Shown here piece after piece: positions 23,027 to 34,175 of a stretch of 64,000 nt of DNA. A program made the position numbers and the translations under genes. The notes beneath the pieces were generated by a model that saw only the letters and a list, made by a program, of their open reading frames with translations, made no database searches and was not told the origin of the DNA. Location of the stretch: positions 10,887,342-10,951,341 of the forward strand of contig NC_135549.1 in assembly GCF_964340395.1 (NCBI RefSeq), in the 5' to 3' direction. Positions within the stretch are counted from its first letter, which is position 1, and each line of letters begins with the position of its first letter. The DNA is from Glandiceps talaboti. Its lineage: Eukaryota > Hemichordata > Enteropneusta > Spengelidae.

Positions 23027-26000
23027 TTAGGCTTCCATATTTGATTGTTGACTGAAATGTAAATTGACTACAACAGAATTAGGTGTTGTGGGGTCAGCTA
23101 TGATCATCTCTTGACCTTCTACCAATCCAAGCTCTGTAGGAAGAAATAACAGACACAAGAAAGTTAATTGTGTAAGTTATGAAACATGTAATGAAATTTC
23201 AATTATTTGACCATTGTCTGTGTCTGTGTCACTTCTGTGGTAAAATTCCACAGCATGGAACATAAACTGAACATGATCACATCATAGTGTTGTCAAATGA
23301 TATCATGATTATACAATACTTGTCTGCTAGAGTCATCTATCTGGAGATTTCCTATCTCTTTCTCTTCATACCTTTATAATCCCAACATGGTAATGTTTTC
23401 CCACATGGTAACTGTACTTATACGTCACCTGTCACCAATCTCGCATTCTGATTGGTCGAGAGCCCTGCAGATACACAGGCGTATTTTTCACCAACAGCCG
23501 TATTTTTGCTTGTTGTATCACGTGATCACTGCACGTCCCCTTGTAAACAAATCTAGCAGACAACTAGAAATACAGCTATAACCAGCATTTCCAATGCCAA
23601 ATTTGTTGTCAACCAAACAAAATATCACCGTTGTATAAATTGTAACAAGTCTTTGAACTGTACTTTTCATGTTACAGGGAAAAAGTCAAAAATTCCACAC
23701 AGAACGGCGAAAGTCCAGTGACGGCGAACTCGCGGTCGTCACGCGATCGTAAACATGAATTCCTAAATTTATGAAGGATATGAAAATTACCACCACAGAG
23801 GGTGCAGTTTTTGCCTAAGTAGAACAAGAAAGCATATCACGAACATTTTTGTACATTTAATGGAATACAGTACGCAAAACAAAGACGCACTCATTTTTCA
23901 GCTGATGGTTATAAGTTTGAATAATCGCTGAGTGATATGCAAATAGTAAACAATACGTCATACTACTGAGCAAACGCGCACTCTGATTGGATGATAAAGT
24001 TAAGGCTGATGTGTAAACAACCGCATTGCAGTTATCGGAGTGGTGCATGATACTACGCTCAACAGTATAACGCGGAAGTGATTTTATTTTTAAATGAAAC
24101 AGCATTTTTAGACATTCAAAAATTAATTCATCGTCGCAGGTGACGTATAAGTATGTTATTTGCCAAATACTGTTCCACATCTTGCTGCTCGAGGTAATTT
24201 TTCCGGTATAACGGCTCGCCTCCGGCTCTCCGTTATTACCGGAAAAATTACCTCTCGCAGCAAGATATGGAACGGTATTTGGCAAATAACATATACGTAT
24301 TGGTGACTGCATCAAAAGAAAAGTGTATAATGCCGAGTATGCATCAATAAGTCTTTCTTGAACCCTATACATCAGCTGCACTCACCTTTAAGTTTCTTGG
24401 GTAGATTGACTTTAGTTCTTTTCTCTATGGATTCTACTGTTTGCATGTATAGTGTTTTATTTTTACCATCAACAATTGTAGTAATACCAGGTGCCTTCAT
24501 TTGCCTGTATTTGAGAAATATACATTACATAAATATATCACATTTTGAAGGGGTTTTCATTCTGCTTGCAAATCTTCAAAACATGCATATCTCACAGGGA
24601 GATATCAAATGAACTGGAAATCACACACAGCGTGACAGACAGACAGATAGATGCACACAATGCTGTCTATATATAGTATGTTACAATTAGTGTAAGTTTA
24701 AAAGTGAGAATGATTCAATCTATCCACCACCACCAAACTATTTACCACAGTACACACACTGTATAGCACACTAGTATTGTATCAGTGTGTTATTGATGTC
24801 ATGTATATCTTGTGAAATCGTGGTAAACTTACATTGCTCCACTGTCTTGGAGATAATTCACTAAGTCTTGAAGAGTTGCATCATCATCAAATGTAAGTGT
24901 CTGTGGTATTTGACTACATGCTAGACAATCCTCCTTTAATAGAAAAACACAGAAAAATGTTTACAAATAGTTTACATATCTGAATAAATTATACTGATGA
25001 GGTATTTTACAAAGATGAGAACATATTAGATGACAATATAATTATAACACAAAACATAGATTACACACTTTGCAGAAAGGTTTGACAATATCAATGTTTC
25101 AGTATTTTCTCATCCAAAGAAATCTGAAAGTTTGAAAGTGTGTTATCAAACTGCCTAGCATTAGGACATTTGTATTCTTTCTTGTTATTTGAAACCTAAT
25201 AATGTATCTTGTACAGGAGAGAAGTGTTTGTTGTAAAATCTGAATCTGGTGTTCCATTTACAGTAAATGAGAGAATTAGGAATGATCAACCTTGAGTAAA
25301 TCCAAAGGCCAGGGCACTGAGTTAAAACTTTCAAGAAATAACAAGTAAATCAGGTGACAAACATTTCACCAACCTGACCCTGTAAAATATTCTAATTTCA
25401 AACCATAATGTCACAGTCACCTTCATTTTTACACAGTAACATACTGAACTTTTGTATGAACAATACATACAGTATATTGGAGGCAAGACCAAATGTCTTT
25501 CAACCTAGACTGTAATTTGTAAGACATGTCGTGTTACTCAGCTCTATCAGGTGGTAGCTGGTAAAACCTCTCACAAATGTCGTACATGTACCTTGCAGAC
25601 TATCTTCAACCTAGCTCTACACTATAACTTGTTGGTATTCATTATTTTGATTTGGAATTATGATGCACATGATGTGACTTATAAGAATGCCTCACTGGTT
25701 TAATAACAAGACTGATATAAGTACACATTCTTACCTTTTTCTCTGCTTCAAAAGTATAAGTATAAAGTCCGTCAGTGTCATTGAATACCATGTAATTATT
25801 TAGCGGTAAACTACAACTGTAAACAAAGAAGAATGTGTATCAATAGAAGTGTAGTAAACAAGACAAATATTCCATTCCATTCTACATTTTTTGCTTTGAG
25901 TTGGGCAGAAACAAAGCAACACTGCTGGTGACAACACCGATGTTGAGGTTTATAAACTCTCACAACAATTTACCCCATGCAGTACACTGTAATTCTTCAA

Positions 26001-29000
26001 TCTTACCTTGTTGCAATTTTGAAGACTTCGGTCACACAAGATGCAGCAATCACCGCATTTGTAGATGCTACAGCTGGTATTATATGTTTCACAACACCTA
26101 GGAAATATAAAAACAAATTCAACAATTGTGGGCAACAGTCAAATTGAAGTAAAGTTCAAAGTAAAGTAACTTGTCCAATACATTTAACACTTACAAAATA
26201 CAGTAAATATGGACTGTCCACATTCAAAAAATAGCACTGATCAGAAACAGATGATTGTCAACGGAAGGCTGGTGAACGTGAAGTTTCCCTCTACAACAGA
26301 GACAAGTACATGGAAAGATATGATTTGACCATTTGGTATTTAGAGTGAATTATTATATACAGTTTATACCTATATAAAGACAACAGCCCACTGTAGTACA
26401 CTCCTGACAATGCTGATGAGATGTTGGCAAAAATTTGGGATTTGCTTTCAAATTTTTTTTTATTTTGTGAAAAGAAATTTTACATATATAAAGTCTAGTC
26501 TACAAAGTTTAGATTTGAGTTACATTCTGATACAAATATGTGTGTTTAAAATCAAAATAATGGTATTTAGCTTACCTTGTGTTAGCCTGTATGTCACCCC
26601 TGTAATATTGTATTGTTTGGCTCTATCCAGGGCTTTATCAAAGACCCATTGAATATGAGTTGGATCGTCTCCATCAATTGGCACATTTTCTGCAAAAATA
26701 ACATGTATCGTAACAATTACTACAGTGTAAGTAAGGCTGGCTAACAACACTGCTACCACAGTGCCTGACAATTGAAAAGGAATCTGGTAGATTTTGAACA
26801 AGGTAAGGTTTTATTGCATGACTCAAAACCCTGGAGTCTGACAATACTGACATAATGTATATGATCTAGAATGTGTGCAAACTACCTGGTCTACACAGTC
26901 CAACCCTGATCCTCTGCATCTCTCTCAGTGATAGTTTCCAATCGTATGTGTCATCTTATAGCATTGAAATACAGAGAGACCACTATGCTAACATTCTAAC
27001 TTCCTTTCAGAAGTTCTATGATTTAAAAGATAACTTCTGAGAAAGATTATTGAGTCAACATCTAATCTCAATACTATATATACTTCAAAGTCATTTACAT
27101 GAAATATTTAATAATAGCTGTATTTGATTCCATGGTGTACAGTCAGCACATTTCACACACATATTTGTCATATACATTTCCATGTCATGGTAAGTAAAAG
27201 TTATACATTTTTCTATGTACTGCTTACCTCCAAAAGGTTTCTCTTGAGGCCAAACCAAGACTTTGGCATACTCTATACAGTGTTCTGGTAGACGAGGTGT
27301 GTGAGCAATGGTACACATGGGAAACACAACCTGAATCAAACACAGAATTATCAACATTAAAATCTACAATACATATAGTGGCCAAAGTACTGTGTGTAAA
27401 CATATGTAGACAGCACACTGAACATCATTCCTTCCACAATTCTCTCAGTTTATCAAACGTCAATGTAAATCAGGTGTTATACACATCACTTCAAACACTG
27501 AAAACTGATTTTGAAAGTATACTACAAGATTGAATGCTCTGCACCCCTACTTATAACTGGAATATTGTATATTCTGTAATGTTTACTTACCTGTGGTGAG
27601 TGTAGTTCTAAAGTTACGTTCTATACATGCAGTCAGGCCAGACTTATCACTTACCTGTGGTGGGTACAGCTCTACTGTTTATTTTATATTTTGTGTTGTT
27701 TTATTACTATGGAGTGTAGGCCACAAGAAATATTAGATCAAGTGCATTGAGACCAGACTTATCACTTACCTGTGGTGGGTACAGCTCTACTGTTTATTCT
27801 ATATTTTGTGTTGTTTTATTACTATGGAGTGTAGGCCACAACAAATATTAGATGAAGTGCGGTCAGATCAGACTTATCACTTACCTGTGGTGGGTATAGT
27901 TCTAATGTACATTCTATACATGCGGTCAGACCAGGTAATATAACCCTAGCATTGCCTTTAAATCCCTCTGTACCACCATCTATCAATGGAATTACACTAC
28001 TTTGATCTAGTTCACCATCTTCATAATTCAACATACTCAACTGTATAAAAAGAGTTGGCAAAAAAGTTTTTGTTAGCATTTAACAACACTGCCCTCTACA
28101 GACAACTGATAGTTGTCATAGACAATTTATGTTTGTTGATTATGAAATTATTGAGTCATTGTGCTAATATTGATGTTGAAATCATATTTTATGAGCTGAT
28201 GGCTTCTTCAAATGAGAAAGTTCTATCAGTTACTACTTATAGGTAACTTATAATTAGTGTTTTCTGAGATACATATCAGATGGTTGCGAGACTTTCTGTA
28301 TCATCTTTTCCAATTGGTTGAATTATTCCCTCATTTGATATTATCTAGGAATGAACCATTCATCTGTTTTGTTACTTTCTAGTGCTAGGGTGGGAAAGTT
28401 TTCAAAAGTATTGTCACTTTGTTTGCAATGTACAAACTGATAGTGAATGTGATTTGCAGATTAATATAGAATATGTTGCTTGAATATTATTGAGTTCTGG
28501 GATATCAAGAACCAATCATGCTCTGTGTTACATTGACTTCAGGGTGATCTGCCATCTAGTCAGTCTGTGTTATATTGATTTTGAGCAATGCTGCCAATCA
28601 CAATCTGTCTTACATTAATCAATCAAACTGAATCTCATTTTCATTTTTGGGAGTAAAACAACATACAAGTTTCAAAAAGTTGACCCTCGAACCGAATATG
28701 TTGAATTCATGTTGTATTTTTATTACATTCTTAAGGAAATGATTTAAAACCCACCAGCATTCCATTCAGCCAACGCCTTGCTACTACAGAGTCTAGTCCA
28801 CAGATAACCAGGTGAAATTCTATGAAAATAAGAAAGTTGGGTTACAGTTATATAGATTGTTTATATCACTTCATCACTAACGTAAAGAGGAAACCTTGAA
28901 GTATGTCAGTTACACTAAGCATTATTCCCAGACGTTGAGTGATATCGACTACAAAACTGACATAGATAAAAAGAACAGTAATGAACATCAGAGGAAAATA

Positions 29001-31520
29001 CTTTTAAGGTAATTTTCTTGGCTTCTGATGATGCATAGAGATCAGTTCATAAGACAGGAATGAAACATAAACTGAGACACATGAAATTCACTATACTACA
29101 AGTTTGAGATGTTCTTTAATAGGAAAGCTAAATTTTAACAATCATTATTTTACTCAAAGCATGGCAACACAAACTTTTAAGATTTCACCATTCCACTGTA
29201 ATCAATATGGTTTCTATTTATTATAATTATTCCATCTATTCTGTCCGATTGGCAAAAATTTATCTTTCCTTCTGTGCATTCTTCTCTTTAATCACAAGAC
29301 CTATTCTTTTCAGTCAGAGTACGTTGTCAAGTGTCATATGCCATTAGCTTTCAAAACACAACCTAGAGAATTCAAAGACATGGCAACACTTACTTCTATA
29401 AAATGACCCATCATAATCCTGAATCTTCTTGTAATGTCTGGTATCAAGCTAGTTAAGGAATCATTTGAAGCAAAACTGACAAATTTCTGAATCTATTCTG
29501 TATTAGTTCCAAACTCAGAGAGTAACTAGTTTACCTAGAATACTTTGGATAAATCACTGAGTCTCCCTCAACTGTTTTTGTACGTTTTAATGATGCCAAC
29601 TTGTCATATGACCACAAGAGGGCGCTATATACTACCAGTACCTTTTATTTCTGCCCTCTCGTCCTTTCAGAATCTAGGTTTGCAAAGTGTTCTTCAATGA
29701 AGATGAAGTTCATCGACCCTTTTACATCTAATTCTGTTTCTAATAAAGACTGATACACTGTACAGACTAACATTATTTCATTTCTCACTGATGACATAAA
29801 ATATCAAAAATATTCACGTTTCTGAATGAGAATTCAAAACAATAACAGAAATCTACAATCAAAATTTGAAATTGAGGATACTCGCATGCAGGAAGTATCA
29901 TTATTATTATTATTGACATTTGAATGTACAATATTCTGATATGTTTTTGATATGTTGAATTTCAAAAGAACCATAATTTCAACAGGTTTAAGGCAAGACA
30001 CTAACAAGAATATTCTTATCTGATAGTTTTAGTTAGTTCTAGTTTTCTATGTACTTAAAATCTGCCATGAGAGTAAAGACTATTTTGGGATTTGAAAAGA
30101 ATACGGTGTGACATTGCATCCTGGTACTCTGGAATTCACAAACTGGGCTGCAACTTCAGCTTTAGGTCGACCAACATCTTTTGGTCTGAAAGACAGAAAA
30201 CACATCACTACATTTTAAAGACTTGGTTTATCATTTCATTTGAATCAGATCTTGTTTCACATATTGTATACATGTACAGTGAAATTTGCAGTGATAGGTG
30301 TGAAAGGACACAGGTATGAACTCTTTTAGCATATTTGGGATGACATTTTATCACAAACTCTTGCAGTAATACAACAGCAACATAATAAACATCAAAATGA
30401 ACAATTCTGGAATATATTATATTGTACACATCAATGTGAGTTAATCAAAACCACGTAAAAAAATTTGAACAAAAGATTTCTTCATGAATTTTTTTTTTTA
30501 TTACAAAATTGAAACACTTCTCTCTTCTTTTTTTTTTAACCAACTGAGGTATGCAAAGCAATGGAATACATAATCATTTAGTTGGGGATAAATAGAGGCT
30601 ATTTTTTAGAAAGAAATTCAAGCTGTCCTTACCTAAACAGAAACTGTCTGTTGAGATTTGACACATCAATGGTATCCATATCAATAACATCAATCTGACG
30701 AAAACCACTCAGGGCCTAAAAAAGTATAAGTCAACAACCTTGCTTTACTGCTTTGATATACAGTTATGGATAGATATGATAAACCATAAAGACAGGCAAT
30801 TTTGTATATATGTTTTTTACTTCTCAGTGTTCTATTGTAATGGTGTATTTCATAGATACTCTTTCACAATTGTTGTAACAGAGAGGGTGGTACAAGAACG
30901 CCTGTTAGCTAATAGACACCGGTCAATCATCTCTGAGTATTAATCATCTTAGGATAATCCAGTGCCCCACTGATTCAAGAATCTCAAGACTCCATCACAT
31001 GCAACTTGATATGAGCAAATCATGTATAGCATATAGTCATTATCATCACTGCTAGTTGAGTTCTCTATCAATTTCAACTAAGTATCTCGGTACACAGCAA
31101 GATATCTTACCAGATCTTTCATGATTTCACAGCCAAGTCCACCAGCACCAACAACCAATACTTTGCATGTCTCCAGTAAGAAACCTAACATCTATACGGC
31201 AAATTCAAAGATAAAACATCAGAAATGATTACCATTAGTGATTACTATAGCAATACTTTGTTAGTGTGATGTTAAGGAAAAACTTGAAATTGTCGTATAT
31301 CTCTAACATCTCCTGAATATGTTGTTTGATTAAAAACATTTCAAGTACTGTTTTCTTCCTCTATTTGTATGTTGAAATGTTCATTCATGACAGTATTATT
31401 ATTCATATTTTCTCTAATTCTTGATATGCACTATGAGGGTCTATGGTTTAATTTAATTGTCTTTGCTGCCCCAATTATTATTATTATTACTACACTTCAT
31501 AAGTCCCTAGTCTAAAAGGG

Positions 31521-31578
<58 letters not shown>

Positions 31579-33926
31579 GGTAGTATGCAATTCTTTCTCT
31601 TTCTAGTCTCAAACCAAAATAATTTACTTGACATACCTCTGTATTTGGCTCAAAATCTGGATGTGCAAAGGGTCCAGTTCTTTCCAGGAATTTGCGAATA
31701 TGGTTCCACCTTCCTGGCCATTCTATGTCCACCCTATTAGTGTCTACTGCCATCCTGGAAAGGACATGACATGTTAGTTTGTAAGATCATAAATTATAGA
31801 ATAGAGTCACTTGTGATTTTGTGGAGTGCTCCCCACAGATATACTACAGTGAAGTCATACAACATTTGAATTACACACTAAGGTAAAAGATACAAATGTC
31901 TGAAATGCCCAACTACAGCCCCCCAAACACATACATGCATGTATAGTAACTGTATACATGCATACAAACATAGGCAATGTACCATCTATATAATATTAAG
32001 TCAATTTGGTGCCCCATCGATCCACAGAAATTATTTTTGATGCTCCTACATTTGGTATTCTCCTTGCCCTTAAATATGTGGTGATTAATTCACATGAAGT
32101 TTTTATCATTTCAATCAGACAGTATTTTCTGTCTTTTCATAAAGGTACACTGGACACAGGTATGTGGAGCAAGTACTGACAAGTTGTACCGTATTCAAAC
32201 CATGGTACAAGTCATGAAATATGACAGTTCAAAGTCTACTTTGTATGAAGACATTTTTCTAGCTATAAATCAATGGTGATACATTTCCATAAAGTATATG
32301 CGCCAAGGCTACATTTTAGCAAAACTTTCCATTTTACAATTTTATGAAAACAAGTACAACTCATAATCATATTACTGGTACCATAAAAATCAGTCTCATG
32401 ATTAGTTATGCTTGCAGACAGTGTACATGACATGATTCTGACAATGTCCCTCAACACCATGAAGAAGAGGGACATTGGCAGTCAAAATCGAGTTTCGAAC
32501 TTACTCCATGTGCAAGCAGGACCAGCTGATGATATAATAATTAGCCAGGAGTTCTATTTGTAAATTTGTGTATTTATGTGTATCATAATCATTATTACCA
32601 AACAATGGGGAATACTGACATTATCTATGGAAATATGTGCTTCGTTAATTCCATCACATCAAAACGAAGACATGTCAGAGTTAACAGGGTGCATATTTCC
32701 AGAGCTCTACTGATGTATACCAACCATCCAATCTAAATATACTGACATGTTTAATGTAATATTTCATAGACAGATTTTTACAAAAAGTGTTTATTAACAC
32801 ATTCTTCTACATGTGTCACACATGTTACATGTACTTGGTCTGCATGTACTTGGTAACAATATGCAAATCAGTCTTTAATCACAACAAAACAGGGTCAACT
32901 ATGATGACACATGAAATTAATATTTGAAGTGCATTGTTATTTCAAATGTATGTTAATTTATATAACAAGTATGAATATGTTAACATCAAAAGTTAGGAAG
33001 GGTCTATACTAGACTCACACTACGAGTAAACTATACTTCCTGCTACAATCGTATTTCGCGCGGCCTATAAGGAGGATTCAAGAACAGAGATGTAGACATT
33101 CTGGGCAAATCGGTCAATACGCATGCACACGCGCAACTTGGTGCATTCGTAATGCTCAATTCTTTGCGAACACACGCGGAGAGAAAGGGTGTACTGTAAA
33201 GACTAAAGGCCTTGACACATCTCAACGGGTGTCACACTAATCGTGTGTACCATTTCGCCCCTGCCATTTTTGGACGATAATGTACGCCCTGGATGTCACT
33301 GCGTGTAAAGAGTAAAGGGCAGGGATTTGCTTCATCGAGTATGCGATTTACATGATTTACGACATAACATAACAAAAATCGTCCGAATTTGTCGATCAAT
33401 CGCTAAACAGAATAGAATAGGTGTTACGTGATGAATAAATGTCCTGACTATGCATGCTACATGTTATGATGTTTCGAATGTTACCTTTTCCGTCGACTCA
33501 TGCAGATAGATTTTCGCAATAACGATTACGTTATAAAGTCTCTCCAACGATAGAAAACGATCACATGCACCGGAAGTGAACAGCACTAACGCGAGAACAG
33601 TGAAAAACAGTGTAACAAGTGGATGTGGTGGTACGAGGCGTGACACACACACACAGTGTCACCTTCCAATCTCGTACGATGACCCTGTGCGGCTAGTGAA
33701 CAACAAACAGCAGCCACAATAAACATAAATTCACGCACTGCGGCCACGTGTTACATATACATTACCATCTACGGGTCAAAATTCCATTATTTAATAAAAT
33801 CACGTTTAGAAAAAATAATTATAAATTTTAGAATTCATCAAAAAGGTACAATTCGTCTCCGGAGATAATCGGAAGGTTCGATGACAGCGGCAAAATCAAA
33901 ACTAATACTCACGGTTCTTCCGCCAT
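23027..33926 (-). CDS. UBA3: UBA3, catalytic subunit of the NEDD8-activating enzyme E1
   Basis: With NAE1/APPBP1 it adenylates NEDD8, forms the E1 thioester and passes NEDD8 to UBE2M. The fifteen exons, in transcript order, are 33913-33926, 31637-31754, 31111-31191, 30633-30715, 30105-30185, 29394-29437, 28755-28819, 27885-28040, 27228-27330, 26576-26689, 26007-26097, 25735-25816, 24833-24933, 24386-24504 and 23027-23133. All phases match, giving 1359 nt and 452 aa (human 463). Landmarks: [18 protein letters not shown] near residue 20; nucleotide-binding loop GAGGLG at 59-64; [20 protein letters not shown]; zinc ligands CIEC (203, 206) and CLAC (347, 350); catalytic Cys220 in [15 protein letters not shown]; and a C-terminal ubiquitin-like E2-binding domain ending VVVNLHFS. 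All key residues are intact. The short exon 1 encodes MAEEP. Intron 8 holds tandem decoy copies of the exon 8 donor. Confidence 0.97.
23400..24310. repeat. candidate element with a long terminal hairpin in UBA3 intron 14
   Basis: Positions 24143-24297 form a near-perfect inverted repeat with arms of about 70 bp around a CG-rich centre (CTCGCCTCCGGCTC). Matching arm segments include TTATTTGCCAAATAC, CATCTTGCTGC and GGTAATTTTTCCGG. A related motif, TACTTATACGTCACCTG, occurs at 23412 and, inverted, at 24132-24148, so the whole 0.9-kb block may be one foldback-type element. It is richer in CG dinucleotides than the surrounding intron. No ORF is supported. Confidence 0.6.
27589..27884 (-). repeat. 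tandem duplication of the UBA3 exon 8 3' end and splice donor
   Basis: The block around the true exon 8 donor recurs with a 115-bp period: GACTTATCAC starts at 27641, 27756 and 27871. Each copy contains the exon end and donor (CCACCACAG then GTAAG on the minus strand). A further partial copy at 27592-27640 resembles about 50 nt of exon 8 itself but has a one-base insertion and a changed Cys codon. The copies lie in the intron, downstream of the real donor. Confidence 0.85.
31420..31578. repeat. (AATC)n run with a preceding SINE-like stretch in UBA3 intron 2
   Basis: About 13 AATC units at 31524-31578, preceded by a TTA run and the phrase CATAAGTCCCTAGTCTAAAA. The upstream words ATGAGGGTCTATGG also occur near 3800. 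A simple tail after a unique body can mark a retroposon, but I see no tRNA-like promoter boxes I would defend. Confidence 0.55.
31755..33912. other. UBA3 intron 1
   Basis: About 2.2 kb between the tiny first exon and exon 2. No repeat family, RNA gene or conserved ORF was recognised. A short CA run sits at about 33643-33654. Short ORFs here are non-ATG or unrelated to any family I know. Confidence 0.5.
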
Positions 33927-34175
33927 CTTGAATTTCACAAAAAATAATCACAATCCTAGAAGGTCTTATTTATCTTTTAATTAATAACGACATAGGAATA
34001 AATATTAATGATCTACATATATTTTAATTTGTGATATCATATTATACAAATACTGTCGTACACATAGTTTTAACTTTTACGCAGCTATCCGGTAAAACTA
34101 TATTCTCCCGGCATGCAATTTAATAATATTTTTGAGTAACTTAACCATTCCATGTCAAAGGTTATTTCCTCCAAA
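33927..34175. promoter_or_regulatory. divergent promoter region between UBA3 and ARL6IP5
   Basis: Start codons are 249 bp apart in head-to-head orientation. The UBA3 start lies in AAGATGGCGGAAG, a combined YY1-type (AAGATGGCGG) and ETS-type (GGAAG) word typical of housekeeping promoters. No TATA box is evident. A shared bidirectional promoter is inferred. Confidence 0.75.

Noticed and set aside
31571-31753. UBA3 starting at the Met of exon 2
   Set aside because: An upstream exon with ATGGCGGAAGAACC and a GTGAG donor joins in frame and matches the divergent promoter layout; a start in exon 2 remains possible as a minor form.
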